A stretch of DNA of 64,000 nt from Vulcanisaeta sp. JCM 16159 (GCF_001316265.1 NZ_BBDN01000007.1:83220-147219); one strand, 5' to 3'; positions 9,665 to 19,405 are shown, counted from the stretch's first letter. The notes: generated by a model from the sequence alone, not told the origin. Numbers and translations are program-made.

Positions 9665-9716
9665 GATCAGTTAGGATACCCATCGTCACCCATCAGCTCC
9701 CAATTCATCATCACTA
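9665..9716 (-). ncRNA. C/D box guide sRNA
   Basis: On the minus strand: box C GTGATGA (9714-9708), an 11-nt guide TGAATTGGGAG, box D' CTGA (9696-9693), a 4-nt spacer, box C' TGACGA (9688-9683), a 12-nt guide TGGGTATCCTAA, and box D CTGA (9670-9667). Guide lengths and the spacer are those of archaeal C/D sRNAs, which direct 2'-O-methylation of rRNA or tRNA. The D guide would pair with TTAGGATACCCA, which resembles the 3' side of a tRNA D arm and the start of an anticodon stem (inference). It lies between metE and marC, antisense to both. Confidence 0.75.
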
Positions 9717-9855
9717 ATTGCCCAACACCGTAAGGGCTATAAGTAGTTTTTACGCATCATTAATTACTACACTGGTGATCAGTGAGCCGCTTGCCCCCCA
9801 CTGAGCGCGTGATGATAGAGATGATTGAGTGAAAGGTTATTATAGTGATTAGGCG

Positions 9856-10474
9856 TTGATTATCCGTGCCTGGAGCCTAATAGACATTCTAAACATGACT
9901 GGGCAATTAATAGCGATACTTAACCCAATAGGTGCGATACCGACGCTTTCCATATACATAATAAACATGGAACCAGAACAACTAAGGAGGGTCTACCAAT
10001 TAGTTGGCATTAGCGTACCCCTACTAATGGTGATATTCGCAGTCGGCGGCAGGTACATACTACAGGCCTTCGGCGTAAACCTAGACGCCTTCAGGATAGC
10101 AGGCGGCGTGTTACTCATGGGCATAGCCATGGAGACGCTAATGGCCGGTGGACCCAGGGCAGTCAGCACTGTTAAGGAGCCTGAGGAGTTCGTGCTCGTG
10201 CCAATAGTTACACCGCTTCTCGTTGGTCCGGGCACGATAACAGAGCTAATACTCTTCTCAGCACTATATCCCATTTATGAGGTCATAATAGCGTCACTAC
10301 TAAGCTCGGCATTCACGTACGCCATAATTAGGTTCTCACAACCACTACTGAAGAGGTTAGGCAGTAATACGCTTAAGGTTCTGGCAGGTTCATGAGCCTA
10401 ATAATAGCCGCACTAGCCATAGGATGATACTAACGGGAATAACGAACTACGTAGAATCACTGCATATTGTGTGA
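9856..10474 (+). CDS. MarC-family integral membrane protein (two frameshifts near the end)
   Basis: About 206 residues after restoration, with six predicted membrane helices, LNPIGAIPTLSIYI in helix 1 and the conserved TPLLVGPGTI in the middle. The family is widespread and its function is unsettled. The main frame stops at 10395. The last helix (MSLIIAALAIG, then MILTGITNYVES) needs two one-base corrections near 10388 and 10424, both in GG runs. Start is TTG 9856; the first sure family residue is a few codons later. Confidence 0.8.
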
Positions 10475-10481
10475 TTTGGCC

Positions 10482-11870
10482 TCAGGCAACGATGTTGGTC
10501 GATGCGGAGTAACTACCCGGCGGCTCGACATAGAAGCCACTCAGTACTGGGTAGAAGGTTTGACCATTATATTGATACTGGACATTAGCGCCAATTCCTA
10601 ATAAATCGCCATAATCAAACATATTTTGATTATTGATAATCGCAATAAGGCTATATGTAACACTCGTTGACTGCGTCTGCACCTCAGCAAACAACGAGGT
10701 CTCTATGCCTAGACTAAATGGTATAAGCTGAGGCTCTAGTAGGTCAATTATGGCACCGACAGGTATTGCGTAGAGGAATGGATAGTCTTGTAAGTATTCT
10801 TGCATGTAGAGATAACTATACTCATACGCTTGCCCTGCGGATGATAGATCAAACTCGTCGAAGGGTACCGTAACTATACCTACGTATTGGTTCAGAGTGT
10901 TCAATGCATTACTCACGTATTGCGTACCGACCTTATGCGTCGTATAGAGCGCGTTTAAATTCGCGCTTTGTACGTAGGTCTCATAAGCATGATAATTAGA
11001 GTTACATGAATTCACAAACTCCGCCATGCCCAGTGTACCCTGTACATAAACAGCGGCTATAGACCACTCATAACCAAATCCATCACCGGTGTAATTATAA
11101 CTATAACTGAAGGATTGATAGAATGATTGACCACTAATTTCATATATGAGTTCTGTGGTTTCTGTGGCAACTGATGCGTAGAAGTATAGCGTTGTTGATT
11201 GCGTAACACCAGCACCAACATTGCCTACAAAGTTTGTGTTGCTGGTGTATTGGTCCACGGCAAATATGAGCGGTATATACGTTGTGTTCGTCTGCATACT
11301 CCAAACGAGATTCCACTGGCAGAATGGGCAGCCTAGCGGTCCTGGTGATGTTGGTATGTTTAAGGTTATCCCGTTGTTTATATTGATGGTTCCTAGCCTT
11401 TCAAGCCTTATACTTATGGTCCTATAGTTTAGGAATGGCATTGCCAATGATGCCGTGTTGAGTAGGTCCTTGGGGTTATACGTTATGAAGTAGAATCTCG
11501 AGTATAGCGTCGTCCCATTAACGTAGGTTACTACCACCTCCAGACCAACACCAGCATTACCGAAGCCCTCCTCAACCCACTCCCTGGCTATTGGGGCTAT
11601 ATTGCTTAACGGCACGTAGGCCTGCCCAAGCCAATTGGTCGTGCCATTCCATACCTCCACCAATGACCTCTTATGACCAGGTGGTAGTAACGCGAAGACC
11701 TGAACGTACGCGTTTACCACGGTCCTGTTTTGCGGGGTTAGGACCGTTATTGTCATGTACGGTGTAGTGGGTACACCCGTACTAAGTAACGTACCCATTA
11801 GGGATATTACGGAGATCATGACGAGGATGGGTACTAAGTACATTATTTCTCTTTTCATTATCTTTGGCAT
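10482..11870 (-). CDS. Large exported protein with N-terminal membrane anchor, function unknown
   Basis: 462 residues: a signal-anchor helix (about 9-31), then an extracytoplasmic domain rich in Tyr, Asn, Thr and Ser with many N-x-S/T sites. A CPFC motif near residue 182 could form a disulfide. There is no second clear membrane segment and no recognised enzymatic motif. The composition is typical of crenarchaeal surface proteins. It is intact in one frame, which is notable in this window. Possible roles include cell-surface structure or adhesion, but nothing in the sequence decides. Confidence 0.7.
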   Translation of the reverse strand: MPKIMKREIMYLVPILVMISVISLMGTLLSTGVPTTPYMTITVLTPQNRTVVNAYVQVFALLPPGHKRSLVEVWNGTTNWLGQAYVPLSNIAPIAREWVEEGFGNAGVGLEVVVTYVNGTTLYSRFYFITYNPKDLLNTASLAMPFLNYRTISIRLERLGTININNGITLNIPTSPGPLGCPFCQWNLVWSMQTNTTYIPLIFAVDQYTSNTNFVGNVGAGVTQSTTLYFYASVATETTELIYEISGQSFYQSFSYSYNYTGDGFGYEWSIAAVYVQGTLGMAEFVNSCNSNYHAYETYVQSANLNALYTTHKVGTQYVSNALNTLNQYVGIVTVPFDEFDLSSAGQAYEYSYLYMQEYLQDYPFLYAIPVGAIIDLLEPQLIPFSLGIETSLFAEVQTQSTSVTYSLIAIINNQNMFDYGDLLGIGANVQYQYNGQTFYPVLSGFYVEPPGSYSASTNIVA

Positions 11871-12043
11871 AGGTAACTCAAATTTAACTAATATATATCG
11901 GCTCGATCTATTGTAAGATTTATGACACGTAATACATTGATAAACTAAATAATATAGCGTAGGATTCTACGAGCCTACCATATAAAATTTATATTTAATC
12001 CATATTTGTAAACGAAATAAACTCAATTTAATATAAAACCTAG

Positions 12044-12187
12044 GTGTTCGCCTGAAGGACTACTACGTTTGTAGTGTATACATTAATCGTGACGCTGATC
12101 GGAGGCGTATTAATTGCCTATGTAATTGCCAAGCGAGGGATCACCAATATTTGCGACGCTTGCCGTGGCAGTAATAATCTCGTATAG
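12044..12187 (+). CDS. Possible tiny membrane protein with C-terminal CxxC (one or two frameshifts)
   Basis: In the 490-base gap 11871-12357 one frame encodes a clear transmembrane helix (VYTLIVTLIGGVLIAYVIAKR, split here by no stop) followed by GITNICDACRGSNNLV and a TAG at 12185. The helix is preceded in another frame by LKDYYV, and the nearest upstream start is GTG 12044, so one or two lost bases would be needed. An AT-rich TATA-like stretch lies at 12027-12040. The hydrophobic helix plus Lys-Arg stop-transfer and CDAC pair look like a real small protein. The rest of the gap is AT-rich and shows nothing else. Confidence 0.35.
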
Positions 12188-12357
12188 GGACGGTCATCCA
12201 CTGGGTTTCGAGGGATCCAGTTGCCAAATGTCCGAGGGTACTAATACGTACGTAGTTTCAGTACTTAAATTTATGAAACTCCACTTCCACGTATCCGGTC
12301 CTCTTTTGATAAGCTAAGGTGGTTCTAACCAACCAATTAAGTAAATATGTGTTCCCA

Positions 12358-12935
12358 TCATTGTTGCTTCTTCCTTCCGTATAGTTTGTATGCCCTCACT
12401 ATGCTGGCCACTTGAAATACCTTGAAGGCTATTTCGGAGTTGTCCTCCCACCACCAACGCTTTGCAATCTCGATAACCCTCTCAAGCTCCTCAATGCTCA
12501 TCTGTTCAGGGTCCTTGGAGAACACGGACTTGATGAACTCGAGCTCCTCCTTATTAATTGGGTTAGCCCTAACCATACCAATAACCCTACTAACCTCGTT
12601 AGTCAATACCCTAACCTCATCCTGCGAGAACAAGCCCTTAAGCCCCATGTACTCAATAAGGAGTGAATTAACATTAACAACCGCTGACTTAAGCCCACTT
12701 TCTAAATTACTCATTCTACTTTCCAAATTATTCATTCTATTCTCTAAGTTCGCTACCCTATTTTCCAACCTAGTCTCTACTTCCTTAATCCTATTGCTCA
12801 ATTTCTCCTCCAAATCCCTAAACCTCCAATCAATGCCCTCAAACTTCCTACCCAGCCAGTACGTGAATGAGCCAGGTAGGCTATTATCGTAACCAACAGA
12901 CCAATTACATAAATAAGTTCATCCACAATAACCAT
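12358..12935 (-). CDS. Membrane-anchored coiled-coil protein (one frameshift)
   Basis: ATG 12935 opens one transmembrane helix (about 5-25). After a frame change near 12870 the sequence runs FTYWLGRKFEGIDWRF and then a long heptad coiled coil (NLENRMNNLESRMSNLES). The C-terminal half is helical and charged. Restored length is about 192 residues. Such anchored coiled coils are common in Thermoproteales and their role is unknown. Without the restoration the protein would lose its anchor and appear as a soluble 151-residue protein. Confidence 0.65.
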
Positions 12936-13008
12936 TACTAACAAATCCTTAATAAACCTATCATGCCCTCAAGCAACACTTTTGAATCTAAACGCATCTT
13001 AACCCTTA

Positions 13009-13533
13009 ATGAGTGAGCCGGTGCCAATACATGCCGAGGGCATATTCACAATGGGGGTTGATGGCGGTGTATGGGAGAACCTTATTTTTGAGTACCTGGA
13101 TAAAGATCATTACTACAGGGACCTATTGAGGAATAGGGAGGGGTCGCTTAATGAGTTGAGGACTGTCATGAGGAATATGCAGGGCTTCCTGGATGAGGAG
13201 ACCATTAAGATTAATGACGAGATCGTTAGGGCCAGGGTTATTGACGTTAGTCTCGGCTTTAGGGGCTCCTTTGATAGGCCCTACCTAGAGTTTTACATAT
13301 ACTTCAAGGGCAATTTAAGGAAAGGTATTAACAAGTATGAGGATTATTATGAGGAGGAGATTACCGAGTATGATTATGAGATTGTCTGGCTCTTCCCGCC
13401 GGGTTTCAGGATTATTGAGTATGAATTCGCTGGGGAGGGCTCGGTAATGGGTGGTGGGAACATCCTGAGACTAATCGTGAGGAAGGGCCTTAAGGTTGGT
13501 AATTATGAAAGCATTACGTTTGAAGTACCTTAA
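13009..13533 (+). CDS. Conserved-looking soluble protein, function unknown
   Basis: 174 residues, no membrane segment or signal peptide, acidic. The predicted fold is alpha plus beta, with an Asp/Glu/Tyr-rich central strand region (KYEDYYEEEITEYDYEIVW). No catalytic motif is recognised. It is intact in one frame with normal local codon use, so I take it as a real gene. It is not obviously linked to its neighbours. Confidence 0.6.
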   Translation: MSEPVPIHAEGIFTMGVDGGVWENLIFEYLDKDHYYRDLLRNREGSLNELRTVMRNMQGFLDEETIKINDEIVRARVIDVSLGFRGSFDRPYLEFYIYFKGNLRKGINKYEDYYEEEITEYDYEIVWLFPPGFRIIEYEFAGEGSVMGGGNILRLIVRKGLKVGNYESITFEVP

Positions 13534-13646
13534 AAGTTCATAACAACGTTTTAACAACAATGGTAAAGTGATGATGATCACACCCTCTCCAGGTAAAGGG
13601 CAGTGTTTTGCTTTGTCTGTTCACTTAAAATACCTGTTTCTTACCA

Positions 13647-14075
13647 TTACTCCATTAATGGTTTCTCAGGTATTGTCCACCAACCATTCACCCTCCTTAT
13701 TATACCCTCGTTGATTGCCCTCTTGAATATTTCTCTCAATTTCTCAAAGGTTCCATCATCATGTATTACAATACCGTAGTCCAGGGCATCATACAGCGAG
13801 ATCGAGCCTCTATTCATTAGTCTCTTAACCTCATCAAGCGTGTATGTAAATACCTCAAGGGCTAGCCCTAAGTCCCAACAGGCCATGAATTCACGTACCC
13901 TATCAAGGAAACTCTTCTCCGAACCTGGTATTATGATTAGTAAGTCAACATCACTATTAATCAGCCAGTCACCCCTCGCACGTGACCCAAATAATACGGC
14001 TGAGTTTATCCTGTAACCATGCTCGACCAAGCATCTGACGTACTTCCTTAACCCATTAATGATCTCCTCACCCAT
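13647..14075 (-). CDS. MNT-type minimal nucleotidyltransferase (partner of HEPN)
   Basis: 142-residue nucleotidyltransferase of the Pol-beta superfamily. The signature GSRARGDWLINSDVDLLII supplies the GS motif and the Asp-x-Asp metal pair. It overlaps the restored HEPN gene by 28 bases, forming the usual HEPN-MNT two-gene unit. In studied cases the MNT enzyme neutralises the HEPN RNase by adding AMP residues; here that is inference from the pairing. Confidence 0.85.
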   Translation of the reverse strand: MGEEIINGLRKYVRCLVEHGYRINSAVLFGSRARGDWLINSDVDLLIIIPGSEKSFLDRVREFMACWDLGLALEVFTYTLDEVKRLMNRGSISLYDALDYGIVIHDDGTFEKLREIFKRAINEGIIRRVNGWWTIPEKPLME

Positions 14076-14420
14076 TCAACCACCCGAGAGACAGCCTCAA
14101 CACAATGCTCAGCCTCCCTCCTTGAGTAAACCTACTTGGCACTCCATTGGCAGTGTCAGGATAGCGAGAAACCAGGTAATGAGGATTTAATCCCTTAAAT
14201 CATCAAACACCTCATCAATAATTACGCTGCTGTTTCTTAACCTATTGGCTAATTCCAATAAATTATGAGTCCTTGGCGGTAATACCCTTAGCTTCTCGAT
14301 TATTAATGCTTTCAAAGCCTTTTCCGCGGCCTGGTACGAGTGAAATACAGCATAATTAAGGTAACCCATTTCAAGAAGGTGTCGTGCTAATTCAAGCTCC
14401 TTAATTGCCTCCTCACGCAT
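14048..14420 (-). CDS. HEPN-domain protein, probable toxin of HEPN-MNT pair (two frameshifts)
   Basis: The first 77 residues show the HEPN helical bundle (AVFHSYQAAEKALKAL and RTHNLLELA). The frame then stops, but other frames continue with LNPHYLVSRYPDTANG and, after a second shift near 14140, EAEHCVEAVSRVVEWV, ending at TAA 14050-14048. Both segments match the C-terminal part of HEPN proteins. Restored length is about 124 residues, with the MNT gene overlapping its end. HEPN proteins of such pairs are RNases; the candidate active residues sit in the R-Y-P-D and R-T-H regions, but this is not proof of activity. Confidence 0.75.
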
Positions 14421-14471
14421 TTCCTATTTCACCTTAAAATTTAAGGCGTTTATACTTATTGATGGAAGTAC

Positions 14472-16183
14472 TCATAATGTTAAGTATTTACTTAATTCGT
14501 GATTATTATTAATTATGCTCCTTAACTGCTCGTAACTTCGTATCGGCCTTGAGGCAATTATCCTATTAAGTACGTCCCTGCTCATGTTGGGACATACTTA
14601 AGTAATCGTTTCGATGCCTCATTGACATTTACAGGATATGGCACACTAATCACGGACCTGAAGCCGTGCTCCGACACGACAACGTCGATCCACCTCCCAA
14701 GCTCTACCCTTGCAGGTATGTAAATTAACAGTGGGTATGAACCGACTTGTCTCGCATATGTTCCATTTCCATAGTGAACCTCCGTGAATACCTCCTCAAT
14801 ACTGTACCCTTAGGCACGACTCTCTTGAGCATTTCATGGTCGAAGTACCTCCTGACCCAATATTTAAAGGCTAGAAAGTACTTCCTATGCTCCTCAGTAA
14901 TTGCCGGATGTCCTCTGCCTGGTTCCATAGTGGTGTTGGTGGTAGTACAAGGACCTGCCTAATGTTAACTCTCCTGACCCAAACATCATCATTCAATAAC
15001 CTCCTAAGAAATTCAATATTCAATTTAAAGGTCTCTCTTGTCTCGCCAGGCAGACCAATGACGAAGTTAATGCCGGGCAGTAGCTCAGGCATTCCATTCC
15101 AACCCCTAGCCCTACCCAACTCGCTGATTGTCTTGACCGCGAAGTAAGCCTCGTCAGGCATCACCTTAAGGTTATTCAACCTGATAACCCTTGGATCCGC
15201 GGTCTCGATACCCATCGCAGCCACGTCACCGGGCGTGTGATACTTCATTAATATCTTCGTAACTTCAATACTCTCCTTAGGCCAATGATAAATAGTGCCT
15301 GGATTAACATTGTCGATGTGCAGGGTCTCCAATTCGGGCGCCACGTTCCTAATACCAACGAGTAACTTCTCAATAGCCTCTGGATTAGGCCTTGGGAATT
15401 CCAGCTTACCCGTGTCATGGGCCATGTAAGTGTAGAAGTCGGCCTGCCTACCAAGCCTGAAGTGCCTAACCCCAAGCTGTATAACGCCTCAACCTCCTCA
15501 ACAATCGCCTCAGCCTCCCTATACTTAACTGGGCCATACCTAACAGTGGCGCAGAAGGAACAGCCGCCAGTGATGTACCTTGGGCAGGACTTATACGTCT
15601 CAAGCTCAATGATCAGGTTCTTGCCGTAGTTAGGGTGTTGGGTGACTACTCGAGCACCAAGCACGGCGAATTTATTAATTAGCCCGTAGTCAACGTGCGT
15701 CAATGCGGGTGAGACCTTCGATGATTGGTAGCTATTCCTCAGTAATTCATAAACGACCAGGTCCGCATCGCCCGTGACCACCAGGTCATAATACCTCTGA
15801 AACCTACTCCTAGGAATAGCTATTGCACTACCTGCTGAACCATAACCAAACCTGGCCACTGGGCCTCCGAGGATCTTTATGGGCTTAGTAATCATGTTGG
15901 CAATCCTTTCAATCTCCTCAAGCCTTATGGGCTCGCCCCCAAGGTACTTACCAGGCGTTACAATGCCGGCTATTACAATGAGTACCCTGGTCTCATTGGC
16001 AATCTTAACAAAGCCTGCCCAATCGCCTCTGACCTGGTCTATCGTGAAGTACCTAACATCGATGGACTTATCCACGCTCCACGCGGCACCAGCGACATAA
16101 CGCGGATAAACATCTAAGTAGGGCGGTACACCAAGCCCTGCCGGCTCATCCGTATACCCATCAAGTATTACTACCCTATCCAT
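14472..16183 (-). CDS. Radical SAM protein of the COG1031 type with C-terminal helix-hairpin-helix (about four frameshifts)
   Basis: Restored from five segments, about 570 residues. The N-terminal part begins RVVILDGYTDEPAGLG. The Fe-S site reads SCPRYITGGCSFC, a CX7CX2C spacing unlike the standard CX3CX2C but as I recall it in COG1031 proteins. The middle segment RHFRLGRQADFYTY appears after a shift near 15475. The tail LLKYVPNMSRDVLNRIIASR (after the last shift near 14586) looks like the family's helix-hairpin-helix end. Other shifts lie near 14935 and 14795. Substrate unknown. Confidence 0.8.
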
Positions 16184-16201
16184 GCCTCACCAAATCATGG
16201 C

Positions 16202-17029
16202 TTAAGACCCCTTTATACTTTTCATGAAGCCTTCAATGACCTCGACATACTCCGAATCACTGAATATGCTTGTCTGCTCATCAATGACTTGCCTCATGTA
16301 CTCATCAAACGTTCTACTCATGTAATCATAAACCCTCTCAACCTTCTCCCTAAACTTCTCATTACTGATTGGGTACGCCCTAAGGCCAACCCTGCCAAGG
16401 GCGCTTCGTATAATCATCCAGTGGGCAATGACCTCCTTACTATATAATTTCGACACCTCACCCCAACCCAGTAACTTGTTATGGAGCCAATAAATCTCCC
16501 TGGCGAAGTTCTTAGTTATCACAGCTAGGAACCTATCCTCCCTACTCCTTATGGCCTCCCTGCACGCATTAACATTGCCTAGGTACTTGCGTAGTTCATC
16601 GTATAGCTCCTCACGATCACTATACACCGATAGGTTCGTTATTGCCATTACGAATTCCTTATCCCTGAGAAAGGCATCGCAGTCCTCATTAACGTATAGC
16701 CATAATGCCGTTGCCACACTATCGAGAACGCCCCTGAAGAACCTCTCCTCAAGCTCCCTTAAGTCACCCTCGAACTTATTACCTAAATACTCACCGTCCA
16801 GTAACGCCTTGAGTCTCTTGAAATCAACTATCCCAGCGAACACTAACTCGCCATTAATGAAGATGCTTGGCACGGACCTGACGCCCCTTTCCATGGCTGT
16901 GTATGGATCCCTGGACGTATCTATCACCCTAACCCTATCCAGGTAACCCCACTGCTTCAATAACCTGATTAACGTGTGGCAGGTACTGCATGTCGGGTGT
17001 ATGAATACCTCAATGTTTTGGGTGTTCAC
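16202..17029 (-). CDS. Thioredoxin/glutaredoxin-fold protein fused to a helical domain
   Basis: 275 residues. The N-terminal 75 residues are a glutaredoxin-like fold with the redox motif CSTC (14-17) and the cis-proline region RSVPSIFINGELVFAG. The remaining 200 residues are alpha-helical and charged, without a known motif. A thiol-disulfide role for the first domain is well supported; the helical domain may bind a partner. It starts 18 bases upstream of the radical SAM gene and reads in the same direction, so they are probably cotranscribed. Confidence 0.75.
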   Translation of the reverse strand: MNTQNIEVFIHPTCSTCHTLIRLLKQWGYLDRVRVIDTSRDPYTAMERGVRSVPSIFINGELVFAGIVDFKRLKALLDGEYLGNKFEGDLRELEERFFRGVLDSVATALWLYVNEDCDAFLRDKEFVMAITNLSVYSDREELYDELRKYLGNVNACREAIRSREDRFLAVITKNFAREIYWLHNKLLGWGEVSKLYSKEVIAHWMIIRSALGRVGLRAYPISNEKFREKVERVYDYMSRTFDEYMRQVIDEQTSIFSDSEYVEVIEGFMKSIKGS

Positions 17030-17086
17030 AGTTCCGTGGTCAATTAAGCCTTGTTTTTAAGGTAATTGCGGTTTTTACTGAATTTT

Positions 17087-17820
17087 TCAGCCTGTCGCAT
17101 TTATGCCGAGCTTATTGAGCAATGATGTTGCATTACTGACTAGGTAGGTTCCATCTTGGACGCTGGTTGCCTGTAATACCTGTGTCATGTTTATAGTTAT
17201 CTGTTGTCCATTAACGTTAGATGAACCATACATACTTAATTCTATTAGGAGTGGTATCCCATCCTGTGTCATGCATACTTCGCCCATTATATTTATTGGT
17301 AATGAACCAAGGCCGGCTTCTATCGCAATGGGCATTATGGAACCTAGTGTTGTTGAGTTTCTTGATATGTAGCAGTAGCATTATAGCCAAGTAATTTTTG
17401 CGTGCCTGCGTATGTGAATTTTGAGTAATTGATAATGGGTAACATAAGACTTATCAGGTTAAAGGTTTGATTAATTGGGGAACAACCGGCGCTAGTGGGT
17501 CCAGCCGTGCAAAATATTGTTGTTCCATTACTTAATTTCGCGGTTACCATGTAAGCGCCCATTTGCGGATAGCTTGACGAAATGACAAAGATGTATCTGT
17601 CAGTGATTCCTTTTTGACTATATGTAAGGATGCCACTTTCCTTACTATTTTGATTTAATATGTTATAGTAAATGTAATAACTATAACTAGCTGTATAGGT
17701 GTTGTTACTTGTTCGTGCAAGCAATTCATTTAGGCTTGGATGTGTTTGAGGTACTACGACGATACCTATTACCACTATGGCCACCGCTATCACGGCTATT
17801 ATTACGTATTTCATATTCAT
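17087..17820 (-). CDS. Exported protein with N-terminal anchor, function unknown (one frameshift)
   Basis: ATG 17820 opens a short cytoplasmic tip and a hydrophobic helix (about 4-24), followed by a Ser/Thr/Tyr/Asn-rich domain that would lie outside the membrane, with two cysteines around AGPTSAGC. The frame stops at 17344. The neighbouring frame continues with MPIAIEAGLGSLPINIMGEV and ends at 17087, so a shift near 17370 is likely. Restored length about 243 residues. No catalytic motif seen; a solute-binding or surface role is possible. Confidence 0.6.
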
Positions 17821-17948
17821 AACTAATGACCATAACTTTCCACACATGCCTATTAATAAATATTTACTATAATGTAATGCCGCCTTATGGCGCTCAGGTA
17901 TTGCATTAAAACTTACACTGTACTCAGTGGTATATTAATAAGCAAAAA

Positions 17949-17958
17949 CTATTATAAC
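17949..17958 (+). promoter_or_regulatory. TATA box for nurA
   Basis: CTATTATAAC lies 20-29 bases before the GTG start at 17978. Confidence 0.45.
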
Positions 17959-17977
17959 ATTGAACCATTAATGCTTA

Positions 17978-19393
17978 GTGGCCGACATATTCTACGATAT
18001 TTACTATAAACGATTAATCGAACTTAACGGAGCTCACGGTATGAGGAGGATTAATGCAACACATGATATGTTGAGTAGGATAATCAATGCCAGTGATATT
18101 AAGGATCTCTGGAAACCCCTCCCAGTACTTAATAGGACCAGTGATGCTAAGGCTGTCGCTGTTGATGGTGGTGTTAGGGAGCTTGAGCTTAGGGATGGGA
18201 GCGCCATAGTAATTGCGAGGGCTATTGCGGTTAATAATGCCGGTGAACAACCGACCAGAGACGTCATTGTGAATTGGGTACCAGTATTCACGCCATCTAT
18301 TAAGTGGGTATTATTGTCATACATAGAGAGCGAGGTTGCATTAAGGGCAATAACTGGCGGTAGGTACAACTTTCTATTGCTGGATGGTAGTTTATACGCT
18401 AAGATTACGGCATTGATTCACGAACTCATCTTAACCAAGGGATTCCTGGATCTCTATTACATACCTGAGGTAATAAGGGCCTTAGAAAGTCTGTATAATT
18501 TGCTTGACAGGGCTAGGGAACTAGGTGTTAATATTATTTTTGTAGCCAAGGACTCCAAGTTGAAGATCTTTAAGGACTACATATTGTTTAAGGCCCTTAA
18601 GGAGATCATACTTAGTGATGCGCCTTTTATCAATGTTAGTAAGGAGTTACTTGATGTACTTAATAGGGGTATTGATTGGTATAGCATTGTCTGGATCAGG
18701 AATTATAGGAATAAGTTATTGTCATTGGCCAAGAACTATAATGGCGTTCATAAGGACTTGATTAGGATTGGCATTAGGATGGTGCTTAGTCAGTCGATAT
18801 CCGATGTGATACTTCTGGAGGAATTGGCTAGGGGGCAGGGTATCAGGATTGGAACGACTAGAAGACTGTTGATTGGTGCCATGGATGCGTACCTAAACCA
18901 TAAATCATTAACTCAGGTGGATAATCTCCTTAAGTTCATTAAAGATAGGATTGAGGATAGTGAGGGGTTAAGGACTGTTGATGATTACGGTAACCTAGAC
19001 ATCGCCGATGAACTGAACAGGGTTAGGAGGGTATTGGTGAATTTTCCGAGGATAGTGATGACGTATGTTAAGTTCCATGAAAGCGATAGCCCAATTACGG
19101 TCGAGATACCGTATTATGATTGGCCAATGTTTAATCAGGGAGTTCCCTGGAAATTATTTTATGATAAAATAGACATTAATGATCACTTAAACTTATTAAT
19201 GAGTATGTATAGAGATCCAATACATTATAATAAATTGCTTTGGCTTGCCCATGAGTATGCCAACTTCGGTGAGGATCAATTCCTTGAGTATGTAATGGCA
19301 GCTGTAAATAAGTTAAAGATACAAACAAAGAGGAGGTTTGGTATGGCATTTAATATTGATTTAAATCCTCAGCCCGAGGAAGCCCAGGATTAA
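17978..19393 (+). CDS. nurA: NurA-type 5'-3' nuclease
   Basis: 471 residues with the NurA metal-binding pattern: an acidic VDGGVREL near the N-terminus and LLLDGSLYAKI in the middle. IIFVAKDSK and the C-terminal EIPYYDW are also typical of the family. NurA works with the HerA translocase in DNA end resection for recombination. The two genes are usually adjacent in archaea, but here the HerA-like gene lies 26 kb away (45574-47174). Intact in one frame. GTG start is supported by the TATA box spacing. Confidence 0.8.
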   Translation: MADIFYDIYYKRLIELNGAHGMRRINATHDMLSRIINASDIKDLWKPLPVLNRTSDAKAVAVDGGVRELELRDGSAIVIARAIAVNNAGEQPTRDVIVNWVPVFTPSIKWVLLSYIESEVALRAITGGRYNFLLLDGSLYAKITALIHELILTKGFLDLYYIPEVIRALESLYNLLDRARELGVNIIFVAKDSKLKIFKDYILFKALKEIILSDAPFINVSKELLDVLNRGIDWYSIVWIRNYRNKLLSLAKNYNGVHKDLIRIGIRMVLSQSISDVILLEELARGQGIRIGTTRRLLIGAMDAYLNHKSLTQVDNLLKFIKDRIEDSEGLRTVDDYGNLDIADELNRVRRVLVNFPRIVMTYVKFHESDSPITVEIPYYDWPMFNQGVPWKLFYDKIDINDHLNLLMSMYRDPIHYNKLLWLAHEYANFGEDQFLEYVMAAVNKLKIQTKRRFGMAFNIDLNPQPEEAQD

Positions 19394-19405
19394 TTGTCAA
19401 TTGCC

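Noticed and set aside
9616..9666. Plus-strand C/D sRNA candidate (GTGATGA ... CTGA) just after metE
   Set aside because: No acceptable D' or C' box lies between the two; the minus-strand set overlapping its end is complete and far better.
9785..9835. Second C/D-like set upstream of marC (GTGATCA, CTGA, GTGATGA)
   Set aside because: The first guide would be 19 nt and the last D box is missing.
12126..12317. Plus-strand open frame of 63 codons in the 11871-12357 gap
   Set aside because: Composition is not protein-like, and it overlaps the more convincing membrane-helix frame.
12422..12892. Plus-strand open frame of 156 codons rich in Ser and Leu
   Set aside because: It is antisense to the coiled-coil gene and mirrors its repetitive codons; no start signal.
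13569..13625. GTGATGATGATCAC motif after the 13009 gene, considered as a box C
   Set aside because: No D, D' or C' boxes follow at usable distance on either strand.
14725..14928. Separate small gene downstream of the radical SAM protein
   Set aside because: Its sequence continues the radical SAM protein in the same order as full-length relatives, so it is a frameshifted part of it.
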